Shown: positions 47,190-58,889 of the stretch, piece by piece
How positions within the stretch are numbered: position 1 is the stretch's first letter
How the letters are laid out: each line of letters starts with the position of its first letter
Source: Pieris napi
Taxonomy: Eukaryota; Arthropoda; Insecta; Lepidoptera; Pieridae
Length of the DNA: 64,000 nt
Direction of reading: 5' to 3'
Assembly (NCBI RefSeq): GCF_905475465.1
Contig: NC_062240.1
Span: 1,565,001 to 1,629,000, forward strand
Program-made: the position numbers and the translations under genes
The notes under the pieces: generated by a model
Told to the model about the DNA's origin: nothing
The model's input: the letters and a program-made list of their open reading frames with translations, nothing else
Databases searched by the model: none

Positions 47190-47978
47190 GTAAGTGTTTC
47201 ATAAAAATATGATTATATAATAAAAAATATAATAACAAATTATATACATACATTTTTAAAATGCTAAACTGTTTTTGTCAAACCAACCAAAACAAAAAAA
47301 CGTATGTGTACTTATGTACACGCGTTAGAAGTTATACTTTGGCGTAATAATCGGCTTTCGAGAACTTTAGAGGGACGTTTCCCTCTACGAATTGCATTTC
47401 TCTTGACCATTTTAATGGTCGCTTCCAATCGAAACTATATAATATATACTAATCATGATATTTTACAATAAGCACTACGTTTTTATCACAATGGTACGAG
47501 TTTTATCGTATAGAAATCATTTTTTTTTAATTAACACAACTCTGAAAATCACTACCCATGACACACAATGCGACTTGTCGATAAAACAGAGCAAACGCCA
47601 ACTAGCGGCCCAGACTGTTTTACCGACGTTTGAACAGATATTCAGGGTGTCGGTTTTATGTGACGGTGTGCGCGCGCATCGTATACTCTCATCATTTTTC
47701 CCTAACGCGCCAAAAGAAGTATAACTTCAAAAACACAGTTCTATCGTAAAAAGTAGTGAGATCCATGTGACAACAAGTCGTTTAATTTATTTAGTTCCTC
47801 CTGAAGGGACTATCTATCTTCTGTTCTTCCTTCTTTAATTTATTACGTAATTAGTTAACCTAAAAAGATCTCATAGTGACAATATCAATCTTAAAAATCT
47901 TTTATGTTTTAAATAAAAATACTTCCTAATAAAGCTTAATTTTTTTACAAAAATCATTCTACGTTATCCTTGTTCTAG
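47190..47978 (+). other. Intron E15-E16 (789 bp)
   Basis: A worn right-end fragment of the GAAGTGAAACTTC MITE family lies near 47690-47740. Nothing else is clear. Confidence 0.65.
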
Positions 47979-48105
47979 ATACCACAAGGCAGTGGACCTT
48001 TGGAGCAGATACAAAGAAGCAGCGGCTGCTGTGAGAGCTTTCGCTGAGTCCCAGGAAGGCAGGCTCCACGCCCTCAGACCTGATGATGCACCGGCTACCG
48101 CTAAT
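47979..48105 (+). CDS. Msp300: Msp300 exon E16
   Basis: It reads (K)YHKAVDLWSRYKEAAAAVRA to DDAPATAN. Acceptor CCTTGTTCTAG at 47978, donor AAT|GTGAGT at 48106. It enters in phase 2 and leaves in phase 0. Confidence 0.9.
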
Positions 48106-48238
48106 GTGAGTACTTCCATACAGGTTTCCCCGCTGTTACGCGTTATAATTGTACCTTATAACGTAATAAAAAATCATATTTATATAGCTCCAAATATACG
48201 AGTCTGTCATTTTAATTATAATATATGTTATATATAAT

Positions 48239-48496
48239 GAGTAGTAGTGATTGCCTAGTGGCTTCAGCGTGCGACTCTCATCCCTGTAGGTAGGTAGTCG
48301 TAGGTTCGATCTAGGCTGTGAACCAATAGACTTTCTTGCTTTGTGCGTATTTAACATTCGCTACCAAAAAAACGTCAGGAAACCGTCTAACCTTAGCCCC
48401 AAAAAGTCGACAGCGTGTGTCAGGCACAGGAAGCTGATCACCTGATCATAAAACAGATACAGAAATCTGAGGCCCAGACCTAAAAAAGTTGTAAAG
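48239..48496 (+). mobile_element. tRNA-derived SINE
   Basis: TTGCCTAGTGGCTTCAGCG is followed by a clear B box (GGTTCGATC), the AAAAAGTCGACAGCGTGTGT block and a truncated TTGTAAAGTTG end. A short GTAGGTAG duplication interrupts the head. It begins about 130 bases after the E16 donor, in gene sense. Confidence 0.82.
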
Positions 48497-48900
48497 TTGT
48501 TTTTTTTTTTAGTTTGATTATAAACCAAATCTTAATTAACTATTAAGGGCGTGTTAGGAATGTGATATTGATAAGTCAAAGCTCGACATGAATATTCACT
48601 TGTTAACTGCAAATAAGTTGCTTTGTTAACTAATTGTAATATTATTTTTGCGTATAAATAAATTAAACGGCCAATACAGTCTCCTCAGGTTCTATTAAAA
48701 ATGTTCATATACCTTTCATACTGAACTGTATTCAAAAACGAAGAATAAATCTAATGTAAAGTAATTTTTATTTTGGGTCGATTTTGATGAACAAACATTA
48801 TGGAGTAAGGACGAACATTATTTTTTACTCGATGTGAGACCTTGTTTACTATCAACTGTCTATGTATCGCCGATGAAATAGATTGATAGTAGCTTCAGAC

Positions 48901-49128
48901 CAGTGCAGTGGCGTAAGTATACCATATGGGACCCTATTTGTAAAAATCGTCACGTTGTACTCAGTTACACGTTGTATATGTCCCACTAATGGCCATAGGC
49001 CTCCTCTCTTAGGCGAGAGGGAATGGTCTGTAGTCTCAATGCGTATTGGAGACCTCACATTCATCCATAGAACATAATATCTCTTGGGCATTTTGCCAGC
49101 ACTGCCACCCTATTATTTTACGCCACTG
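48901..49128. mobile_element. hAT MITE, 228 bp, with 8-bp target duplication
   Basis: CAGTGGCGTAA near the left end and TTACGCCACTG at the right end are inverted copies. CTTCAGAC flanks both sides exactly (48893-48900 and 49129-49136). The left end carries an extra CAGTG, as if the tip were duplicated. No coding that I can support. Confidence 0.85.
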
Positions 49129-49299
49129 CTTCAGACGTTACTTCCTATAAACCCATTTCGTGTACCCAGTAGATATCCCAGATATCATCATTCCATCAAA
49201 TTTCACCGATGTCCAGATTGATTGAGCATTCTGTTAAACGAGCTGGATCTGGATATCCATAGTTGCTCCCCTCACACTTTAAGATTTAGATTATTAGAT

Positions 49300-49447
49300 T
49301 ATTGTTTTGCTTAATTTCTTTTTATTATTTCTTATATGCTATGTTTGCCTGTAAGTGCTTGACACATTAAAAATTTTATTTTATTTTTCTTCTATCAATG
49401 TATCAGTGTGCCGAGCGTTGGCAAGCTTTTATAAATTAATAAATAAA
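49300..49447 (+). mobile_element. LINE 3' end with AAATAAAT tail, family C
   Basis: TATGCTATGTTTGCCTGTAA, GTGCTTGACACATT and GCGTTGGCAAGCTTTTATAA, followed by an AATAAATAAA tail, recur nearly unchanged at 55996-56156 on the same strand. The tail repeat is typical of a non-LTR element. Only the 3' end is present. Confidence 0.7.
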
Positions 49448-49789
49448 CAAAATTAAAAATTCAACTTCTATAGCGAAATAATAACACAAATATATATTTG
49501 AAACTACATATCCTACGCAATGCAAATGGCTAATTTAAATGCACAAAAACGTTTTGACTTACCAAATACGACGCATATCATGCGCCGCTATGTGATGATA
49601 TAAGCAGCCGCTGATGTCACCACATTTATACTGGCTGATATTATTTCAAAATTTTACATGTTATTTTATTAATCTTCACAACGCTTTGAGCTTTATTTAT
49701 TTATTTTTTATTTTATAAAGGCACACGTACAGATACCGGCAAACATCTTGAACAAATGTCCTTGCCTGCGCAAAAGCGATTTTTTTAGG

Positions 49790-49900
49790 TTATCTCCCTT
49801 CGTGACGCTAATATTATTATTATTGCGTTTTATCCGTAAAAAATTTACCCTCCCACGCCTAAAGAAGTTTCACTTCAAATATCAACTGTGTGACCAACCC
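49790..49900. mobile_element. Half of a GAAGTGAAACTTC-type MITE
   Basis: TTTACCCTCCCACGCCTAAA and GAAGTTTCACTTC match the right end of the element at 21599-22051. The left end is not found. Confidence 0.55.
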
Positions 49901-50345
49901 CAATAGCGCACAGGAATGCGATGAAATATCCACCATTTAATACATTGCGACAGACAAGCAAAGCATACCTTTTAATAATTTGGGCTCAACTATAGCCTTC
50001 TTAATTTTATTAAATTTGTGTGATGGAAACATTATGAAATAATATAAATATTTCGTGACATAATATCGTACACATTAATTGAAGCGAGGCGATTATTTAA
50101 AAAACTTTACCCTACTTTTTACTTAACTAGATATAGATAGATAGTATATGTAGAACATGTAAAAAAAATCCAATTGTTATACTTAATTATTGCTCCTATG
50201 TTTTAATTACGAAAATGTACGTTGCCCTTGTATAAACTAAGAACAAAAATTAAAAATCTATTGACTACACAAATTTCATTTCATTTAGTTATTTGCTTCC
50301 GAACCCGTGTCACATGCCACTAATAAGTTTAATTTTATGAGAGAG

Positions 50346-50730
50346 GACCTCCTACTCTTAGTTCTCGAGTGTAAAATAAAAAGCTAGGTTGGATTTCCTA
50401 AAGGAAACTCAAAGATTTTCTTGACAACAGAGTCCACGTCGGAAACTCAAAGTGCTATTATTAAATATTTTTTTGCTTTCGAAATGATGCTCAAGACAAC
50501 GAGCTATCATTAAATTAAAGGTCTCACAAAGATAGTTGATGAGTGAAATAGGACGATACTTATCAGTGTTTCTCTTGAGTATGGCAATAAGTTTGATCCT
50601 ACGCCACAAACTTTTTGCCATATTTAAGTTAGTTTGTGGCGTAGGATCAAACAAACAAACTCCTACACTTAGTTCTTGAGTGTAAAATCATCGAACAATG
50701 GATTTCCTAAAGCAAACTCGATGTTCTACT
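50346..50730 (-). pseudogene. LINE reverse-transcriptase fragment
   Basis: On the - strand a short frame reads YRPISLINYLCETFNLMIAR, then CLEHHFESKKIFNNSTLSFRRG, which matches the start of the reverse-transcriptase domain of non-LTR elements. It is cut off at both ends. Similar 75-base stretches, each including GATTTCCTAAAG, occur on either side (50346-50420 and 50655-50730). A 22-bp perfect inverted repeat (50591-50612 and 50631-50652) lies within. Confidence 0.75.
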
Positions 50731-51064
50731 GGCGACTTTCTCTTCTTTCTTCATCAAATTTTAAGTTCAGGTTTCACTGCCGATAGATTTATAAGTTACA
50801 TTACAGACTCATTGAACCATAGATCTGAATATTATAAAAATACTGATTAACTGGTAAACTATTAAAAAAAAATTCAAGTGTATTGAACACGCCGCGCCGG
50901 TGTAATTCGCACAGCGATGTTTACACAACGGGTCAAATCAAACATCGCACCGGTTGAATGTGTAAACAGGCTGTTATCCATTGCTTTGAATTCCCATAGT
51001 CTTCGTAAGATAGGATCACAACTTATAATTAATTTACATATCAACAATTTACTTTATTGGTTGA

Positions 51065-51300
51065 GTTCTACAACATACAAAATACCATCCGTATCATCTC
51101 GAAGTCCGTCGTTCGACAACTGAGCGTTTCTTAAGGCAGTTTGTGTCGCGCATCATTTTCATAGGTTTATAGTAATGAACCAAAGAAAAGCGCGGACCAA
51201 TTCATAAAAGGCCGGTAACGGACTTGCGAGCCTTTTAGCATTGTAATTATCCACGGACGGCGTTGTCACTTGTCTGATGAGAAAATCTTGAGGAAATGAG
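51065..51300 (+). mobile_element. LINE 3'-end fragment, family B
   Basis: ACAAAATACCATCCGTAT, GTCCGTCGTTCGACAACTGA, GTTTCTTAAGGCAGTTTG, CCAATTCATAAAAGGCCGG and GGACGGCGTTGTCACTTGTC match the copy at 57425-57720. It is worn and non-coding. Confidence 0.7.
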
Positions 51301-51414
51301 GAAATCTACCACAAACTTGACAGTTAGAGATGCAGTTGGTATGTGTAACATACATATAATATGTGGTTGATTACAAAATAGTTATAATTATAGTATTTAT
51401 GTATATACTGCGGC

Positions 51415-51640
51415 AGATGACAAGAGGTACAGAAAAGTGGAGCAAGAACGTATTAACTGAACATATTACTGTTGACCATTATACAATAAACGCAAAAGAG
51501 AATTTCGAAGATGGATAGACCAGATTATGGAAAAAGCAGGTACACGTGAGAGAGTGGCACAGGCAGACAGAAATCATGGGAGTTGGAGGAGGCTTTTGCC
51601 AAAAAAGGGGAACACAGGTTATAGAAATAGTTTGTGACTA
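51415..51640 (+). mobile_element. LINE ORF C-terminal fragment, RTE-like
   Basis: A + strand frame reads KRKREFRRWIDQIMEKAGTR and then ERVAQADRNHGSWRRLLPK. The RRW-(I/E)D and AxDRxxWxxL pattern is common at the C-terminus of RTE-like elements. Upstream stops show that it is decayed. Confidence 0.6.
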
Positions 51641-52370
51641 GGTGGCTCATTATAATCCAAGATAAGCATTACAGTGTGTAGGGATTTGATGCATATATGA
51701 TATTGGGCTTGCAAACCAGATATCGCAAGCTTCTTGACCCAATCATTTGAACAATAGACGCTAACTACTAACCTATTTTATAAGAAGCCATATTGATCAC
51801 CTCTTAATGTGCTTGATCTACTATGAAGGCCAGTACAGCGATTTATAAAACAAAGTGACGCCTCATAGTAGAGACAGTTTCCAGATAATTAGCTATTGGA
51901 TTTCTCTTTGGACTTGTTTAAGCTATCGCGGAATATGCTTTAAAGGGCAAAGAATATCCATGGTGCTAAATCACCTGCATCATGAGCACACCCTCACGGA
52001 GATACCCTTACTTTTCCACCATAACACAACACTTAGAAATTGCTTAGTAAAATGTATTGAATATTTTTTATTGTTTTTTCCATCTTTGGCTTATCTTTAG
52101 AATAATAGTTTTTTTTATTATATATATATTTTATGTTCGGTGTCGGATTACGAAATAAATAAATGCATTTGCAGGCTTAGTATTACTTATAATTAAAAAA
52201 ATAAGGTACATATTTCAATTTAGGTTACCTACAAAAACGGAAAATTTCTACTATTGGAAATTCTTATCTGCTGTTTTCACTGAAAATGACAATTGAAACG
52301 TAACGACAAAGAAAAAAAACTTGAAACGCGAATAATTATTTGATAAGAGCTTGATAACGGCGTTCAACGA

Positions 52371-52420
52371 CCAATCATCATTTGGCAGTAGCTGATCAGG
52401 CGTCCACGCGGTCGGACGTC
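52371..52420 (+). promoter_or_regulatory. Msp300: Candidate internal promoter (Inr plus DPE) for a short 3' isoform
   Basis: GCAGTA places an initiator A at 52387. GGACGTC begins exactly at +28 (52414-52420) and matches the downstream promoter element RGWCGT. A CCAAT lies at 52371. The surrounding 100 bases are richer in CG than the rest of the intron and carry no repeat. There is no TATA box. It is 7.3 kb upstream of E17 and in gene sense. Inference only. Confidence 0.4.
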
Positions 52421-53073
52421 TGACACGCGAAATTCGCGAACAAACGAAACTCGAAACAAAACTCGAATAGCCACAGTGCAAACGAAACTAAATTTCCATC
52501 GCAAGGTCATTGCTAGGATGTAGTGACATGTGTTGTATGCATAATTTTGTGTGTTATAGTGATGATTGATTAGTTTTGATCGTCTTAAATTTAACCTTTT
52601 CATTTATGTAACACTGTTGACATGAGTTAATTAAAATTGTAAAGGAAATATGGTCGTGTTATCTTCGTGAGTCACAGCTAAATCCATTTAACCGCAAAAA
52701 TGTTTTCATTATTTGTATAATAAGTGCGCTTTTAATTAATTTTGCTAAGTTAAACAAATATTATTTAAACTACTATATTTAAATAGTTTTTCTCAATTAC
52801 AATTAATAGCTACAACGTATGCGCACATATCATCATTTAAACTCCTAGCACTAGTCCTTGGCTATATCCTTGTCTCTGACCATGACTCCATAAATTTGAA
52901 AACAATTGAATTTGGAATTCAGGTGTCAGTTCAAAAGTTGTTCTTATAGCGTGCAGACGTAGGTAGGAAGTCGTGCCATAGATAAGAAATTAATATATGT
53001 GTTCAAAGTGCGGTGTTTGTGATATGAGATTTTCCATGGACCCGATACGGCATGTGCGTCAATTGTGATTTGG

Positions 53074-53094
53074 ATGATAATGTCGCTCCAAGAG
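53074..53094 (+). CDS. Msp300: Candidate alternative first coding exon (MIMSLQE) joining E17
   Basis: ATG at 53074 and a second, better-placed ATG at 53080 (A at -3) open a frame that ends MSLQE at a strong donor (GAG|GTGAGT at 53095) in phase 0. E17 begins in phase 0, so the splice gives MSLQE-ACLEQEARVAELRS, a continuous helix. The frame upstream is closed by TGA at 53020-53022. A leader from 52387 would be about 690 bases. Confidence 0.45.
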
Positions 53095-53929
53095 GTGAGT
53101 GGTTTTGATGAGGGATTATGCGATGGAACTAAGATGGAAATTTTGTATGAATACGGACAAAGCTTACAAACAAATCTTTAAATTTTCTTTACTTATTTGG
53201 AATTGTACAATTCCGTAATTTTAATACACGATTAAACTCACGTTTTATCTTACATCATAGATATTATTTCCTGTTACATACCTGCATAATCTATTTTATT
53301 TAAATTTAAACCAATTTTATGGCGAAGTTTCTAAAACAATTTTCACATTTAAATTACTTTTGAATACCTAGTTTTAATGTTGACGTAAATTTTATAAAAT
53401 AACATTCTAATTTTATAAAATAACTATTCTTATTACGAAAATTTCCGTATAATAAATTGCATTACATTCATTTAATAAATCATATTTTTCTAGTCTTACA
53501 GTATCTTCGTTTGAAATCACACCTTTTTATATTTAAATGACTAAAATGAATTTAGAACACAAAACGAAGTTCCCAAACAATTTAGTGAAACTTGTTAATT
53601 GTTGGAACAGAATTGTACTGAATTCAGTAATTAGCGAACCGCCGACTTTCCAAGGACTTTCTTCCTAATCGATGTAGTACTATGAATGTGTAGAACTATA
53701 CCACTATGGTGGACTCCACTATGGTGGACCACTATGGGGAACATAATGATGGATTATTTTATCTGAATAAATAAATAAATAATAATAATAATAATTATTT
53801 AATTTTAAATATTATTTACTTGTAAAGTGTATTTTATACTCGTGGTACCTCAACGGGTAAATAGTCACCTCCTAGATTAGTTCGTGACCGCGTAGCATCA
53901 GCTGGAATTACGGTCAAATGAATGTCTAA

Positions 53930-54600
53930 AAAAATTCACAAATTCAAAAATCATTTAATCATATAGGTAACATAATGTACACTTATTTATTTATTTATTT
54001 ATTTGCTTAATGGTATTCCTACAGCTACTTACAAGTACTATACAATAATCAAAAAATTACACTATACACAAGAGCCAAAAATGGAATACACATTTAAACA
54101 TACATAAAACACAGTTACACCTATACAAATACAAAAAATACAAAAAAAATTACAAAGAATATATGTAAGTATGTATGTAAATTCTAAATTCTACGATTCA
54201 CAGTTCATTACAACATATCTATTATAAAGAAGGAATAACAAAGCCATTCTATTTAATAAAAGATACTAGATTTTTTATATCATTTCTTAGGCATTTTTTA
54301 GTTACATTAAATATTTCTATTTGCTGGTAATTCCTATTATAATCCGAAGGTATAATGATCGTCAAAAAAAATAACTGTATATGAAATGCTTCTAGCTTTA
54401 CATTAAGTGCTAGTTCTCAAATCAAGGGCGTATAACGGAAAAGAAGAACTGGCAATAAACTCTCCGCCGCTCTTTTTAATCGCCATGTTTTTTTTACACA
54501 ATGTTTGTAAGGAGCTGCTACCATTACACCATGTTCCACATGACATCTTAAGTAATTAATAATAATAACATCAAATCCACACATTATCCTTAGCTAAGCT
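53930..54600 (+). repeat. Dispersed repeat family A, interrupted copy
   Basis: The start (53930-53985) and the end (54395-54575) match the copy at 10637-10915. The middle is replaced by a stretch beginning with (TTTA)n at 53979 and reading on to about 54390, apparently another insertion. Confidence 0.6.
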
Positions 54601-55198
54601 AATACTAAAATAAAATCTTTATTATTAAATACATAAGATACACAATATCGCTACTGTGAACTCACTCTGCGAACATATAAAGATGTGTCGGAGCATTCAG
54701 TAGGCGCACGTCGTTAGCGGGGATCTGTGCAACAGGTTCTGGTCCTTGGTATATAAATTAAAATAATGTCTTTATTACTTACAAAAAAATTAAATCATTG
54801 GCAAGGTAACAAAGTCAGATTTATTCTTCAGGAATCATATTGTGTAAAATTTTGCATTACATTTGCTACAGAATCTTTGGTAAAAGTATTTAATTAATTC
54901 TGTAACTGCTTTCAACTGATTATTTTTACCCAATGTGGGTCATTGAGGTCAATCCTCCCGTTGCACAAATGTATTCGTGTATTATGTGTAAATTTATACC
55001 CAAAAAGACTTTGACTTTTTGTATGTTACAAGTATTATTAAGCGACAACAAAAAGCCACGAATTCGAGTTGATTAACATTTACGTTTTGAATACAATTTT
55101 TTTTTTGGCCAAACCCAGCTCTTCCAGACGTATGGATTAAAGAATAAACTATGGTAGTTAAACGTGCATTACAGTTTAACAGCAAAACGAAAATCAAA

Positions 55199-55320
55199 TG
55201 AAACGGCCGGCAACGCACTCGCGAGCCCTGTGGCATTTAGAGTGTACATGGGCGGCGGTATCACTTAACATCAGATAAGCCTCCTACCTATTTGCTCCCT
55301 GTTCTATAAAAAAAATCATT
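55199..55320 (+). mobile_element. LINE 3'-end fragment, family B, short
   Basis: CGGCCGGCAACGCACTCGCG and GGGCGGCGGTATCACTTAAC match the end of the 57425 copy. A still shorter scrap of the same family lies at about 55720-55790. Confidence 0.6.
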
Positions 55321-55995
55321 TCGTTAGGAATGCAGGACTCCAAGAATCCATGATTGATTTTTATTGATATTTAAACTATTATATAAATTAAGTTTTTATC
55401 TGGTTCAATGTTTTTGGAGCTACCGCCACAAATAATAAAAAAATGGGTAGTCAGTTTTTAGGCTTTAAATTAATTGGCGAAATCGTTGGGTAGTTAATAC
55501 TAATATGACGTAATGTATTTAACTTGTACATTCACGGTTATAAGCAAACATTTAAATGCTGAAATGTGGTCAGTTAGTTAGATTGCGAAGTGCCTAAAGG
55601 TTATCGTCTTCTTAGGTGAGTGAACTTGGAATTAAAACGGTTCTTTTCGCACTGAGTGATAATTATTTTTAAGTTAATTTGAATAGATCATTAAATTTCA
55701 CCACAGACAATAAATGACTTAGGGTCCTTAAAGAAATTAGCGTACCAATTCTATGAGCGGCGGTACTCTGTTCTTAAAAAAAAATTGAGTTCAAATCTTC
55801 TTAATGGTTTTCAGTCGGTCTAAATATGCTTAGGTCTATTTCACATTCGGTTTTGATGGCGTAAAGGTGCGCCCTTGTGAAACAAACACCCTTAATCAAT
55901 AGAAACCTGGGTGTGGAAGTATGGACTAAGCCGACACAGTGATTTATAACACGATACCAGCTATACTTTGAGAGCGATTTTCGTTTAATGTTTGT

Positions 55996-56156
55996 TTAAA
56001 TTTTATTATTGTTTTGATTAATTAATTTTATTACTTCTTGTATGCTATGTTTGCCTGTAAGTGCTTGACACATTGAAAACTGTATTTTATTTTTCTTCTG
56101 TCAATGTATTAGTGTGCCAAGCGTTGGCAAGCTTTTATAAATAAATAAATAAATAT
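55996..56156 (+). mobile_element. LINE 3' end with AAATAAAT tail, family C
   Basis: Nearly identical to 49300-49447, including GCCTGTAAGTGCTTGACACA and GCGTTGGCAAGC, and ending in (AAAT)n. Same orientation as the gene. Confidence 0.7.
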
Positions 56157-56579
56157 TTAGCTATAGAATTCTTAGATTCTCCAGACATTTTTTGACAACA
56201 TTATTTATTCAATTCAGAAAGCGATATTGTATTGTTATAGGAAATACAGCAAATTTTAAAGTTTTAAACCTTTTAAACGCATTAACAATGTTAATCAATA
56301 AACCAGTAGTCGTAATGCAATGTGTGCATTTTTTATAAGACAAGGCCAGCTTGTAAGATAAACTAGAATATGCTTTCCTCGCGAAAATAGTATGGCCTAG
56401 TTTATTCGAACACGTGATATATTTATAGCAATATATCTAATGTATCTTGACTATATATTTTACAAGTCCGATTCTAACCGCTAATAAATAATGATAAGTT
56501 TCAGAATGTTAGCGCTAATTATGCAAAAACGTTGTTGATTTTTGAATTCATGAACTACACTTCAAATATAAAGTTTGTA

Positions 56580-56838
56580 TTACGCGATTTCCGTCCTCCA
56601 TATAACGCGGAGATCTCTCAAGTTATATTTCTGTAGAGTGAAATTTATAATGATTTATCAAGTCTTTAAAATAATAAGTTTTGCATACCTTTGCACCTGT
56701 TTCAATTGTGTTGTTATAAAATTTAACTACTTAAATAACTTTATTAAATTCGTGTTCCTATTTTTTTTATACAAGAACACTACTACGAGATTTTCTATAA
56801 CGCGGACCAGGTCTACCGCGTTATAGGGATGATTACTG
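56580..56838. mobile_element. Palindromic-ended DNA transposon remnant, pogo-like
   Basis: The left side has CCTCCATATAACGCGGAGAT. The right side has TTTCTATAACGCGGACCAGG, then CCGCGTTATAGGGATGATTA and a final CTG. Inverted ATAACGCGG blocks near a CAGT-type terminus are the style of pogo/Tigger elements. It is internally deleted and does not encode a transposase. Confidence 0.5.
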
Positions 56839-57424
56839 TAAACGCTTGTTTCCTATTTCTTGGGATAAACATAATTAAGCCCCTTGGACATTAATATTAA
56901 ATACCGCTAAAATAAACAGTTAGTAATAAAATTAATTGTTCGTCTTACTTTTATGACAAACTTTCACAATGTTGGTATGGGTGGAAAGTTCCTGAATGCT
57001 GTTTATGTACTCAACACCGATGGCTTTGAGGGCCCTAATTTAGATCATCAACAACAAAGTTTGAATACTCTTCAAATATGCTTCAAATAAAAATTATAAA
57101 TTAACTAAAAGTACATAAAAACACTTTAGGGTTTGGTGCGCCTGACAAGCTACACTACAGTATAAATTTCTTTAAATTCCTTGTAAAGAGTTAAAAGAAA
57201 TACAATCAATACAAAAAACGAAATGAAAAAGTTTAAAAAGCAAAGGTTGTTTGGTCGACATTCATTCATTTGACTGTATTCTGTTTGTACAGCGTTAAGA
57301 ACAGAAAACTGATCTACATCCGAATTAAAGTTTAATAAAACAGACGTTGCCTTGTGTCCCATGCCCCTTCATTAAATTATAAAGTCTTACACACATAATG
57401 TGTGTATTTTATTTCCTAGCTAGA

Positions 57425-57720
57425 CTCTTCATCATCGGACGTCAAGAATACAAAATACCATCCGTATGACCTCGAGGTCCGTCGTTCCAGAACTGACCGT
57501 TTCTTAACGCAGTTTTTTTAGAAATACCACCATGTGGAATCAGCTGCCCACTGAAGTGTTTCAGAGCCAATTCGACTTAGGGTCCTTCAAGAAAACAGCG
57601 TACTAATTCTTAAAAGGCCGGCAACGCACTTGCCTTTTGTCAATGTGTATATGGGCAGCGGTATCACTGAACATCAGGTGAGCCATAAGCCAGCGTTTGC
57701 CTCCTGTTACTACAGAAAAT
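57425..57720 (+). mobile_element. LINE 3'-end fragment, family B, longest copy
   Basis: ACAAAATACCATCCGTATGA, GGAATCAGCTGCCCACTGAA, GGGTCCTTCAAGAAAACAGC, GGCCGGCAACGCACTTGCC and ATGGGCAGCGGTATCACTGA. The text reads like a worn ORF2 C-terminus followed by its 3' UTR. The copies at 21017, 51065 and 55199 belong to the same family. Confidence 0.7.
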
Positions 57721-57930
57721 TGTATAACTATGTTTATATGTTACAACCGCTTAAGCGTTCGAATTAATGTTTCAATTTCATCGGTAAATGTATTTAGAGA
57801 ATCTGGTTTATTTCACGCAGTAAAAGCATTACTGAATGAACATTGACCTGTTCAGTGTTCACTCTTGCATTATAATTATTTTGTGTTGATCAATTTCATT
57901 CTGCTTAAATCTATAAAATACAAAATTAAT

Positions 57931-58200
57931 CAGTGTCGCTACAACCTTTTAGGCAACCTCTGGGTATCGGTTTCATGATCATTTATCAATGTAATAGGCA
58001 AGTAGGTGATCAGCCTCCTGTGTCTGACACACGCCGTCGACTTTTTGGGTCTAAGCCAAGCCGGTTTCCTCGCGATGTTTTCCTTCACTGTTCGAGCGAA
58101 TGATGCGCACATAGATAGTCCATTGGTGCACATCCGGGATCGAACCTACGACCTCAGGGATGAGAGTCGCACGCTGAAGCCACTAGGCCAACTCTCTGCT
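57931..58200 (-). mobile_element. tRNA-derived SINE, best-preserved copy
   Basis: Read on the - strand it has GTTGGCCTAGTGGCTTCAGC, a B box (GGTTCGATCCC), GGAAAACATCGCGAGGAAAC, CAAAAAGTCGACGGCGTGTG and AAAGGTTGTAGCGACACTG. It is the cleanest of the four longer copies in the window and lies antisense to the gene. Confidence 0.88.
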
Positions 58201-58869
58201 TAAATCTATATTTCTATAGAAAAAGTGTTATTTAGCATTATTTTCAATTGTATACAATTTACACTGTCCAGAATACCTATTATGCCTATAAGTTACGAGT
58301 TATATATCGCTTTGATTAGGTATTTATTTGTTGCAAAATTACACGTAAAAAGAAAACAGTTTAAGATTAAGCCTAGACTCTTCGGATTTAATTAATAATT
58401 TAAATATTGCATTTACCTTGTAGTTATATAACTAATTAATAATCAATCGAGGAAATATGTTAATCCCAGTAAACAATATTAGTCCATATAAACGTGGGGA
58501 AGGAAATACGCGTTAATTAATAGTGTTAAGATAAACAACATTGATAAGACTGGTTGGAGCCCTTGGAATCGCTTCAAGGTTGATAAAACTTCCAAACGAT
58601 CCATTGACCTAAATTCATTTAAAAATACGTTACGATAAGCCTATTAAAATATTTGTATCAAATTTACTACCTACTTGATTAGCGTTATATAAGCCTTTTG
58701 TAAACGTTACTATGCGGGGCGGGGATTGAATTACGCTTCATTGTTAATATTATTTTCGACTTTCCAGTACTTTACACCACATAATGGTATACTTTAGGTA
58801 TAAAGAGTCACTGGGTGGTCACGAAACGTTTTACTATCGGGTAAAGAAAAACGTTACGGCGCGTTACAT

Positions 58870-58889
58870 GGGGGGGGGGGGGGGGGGGG
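58870..58889 (+). repeat. Run of 20 consecutive G
   Basis: An uninterrupted homopolymer of 20 G on this strand, in an otherwise AT-rich intron. The transcript would carry it as G, since the gene is on the same strand. Exact length is prone to sequencing error. Confidence 0.9.

Noticed and set aside
57931..58200. True tRNA gene
   Set aside because: A and B boxes are present, but the sequence continues into the SINE body and lacks a foldable full cloverleaf; the other longer copies in the window share the same body.
58006..58203. A 65-codon frame resembling a small protein with a hydrophobic start
   Set aside because: It is the reverse reading of the SINE at 57931-58200; the same peptide would appear at every SINE copy.
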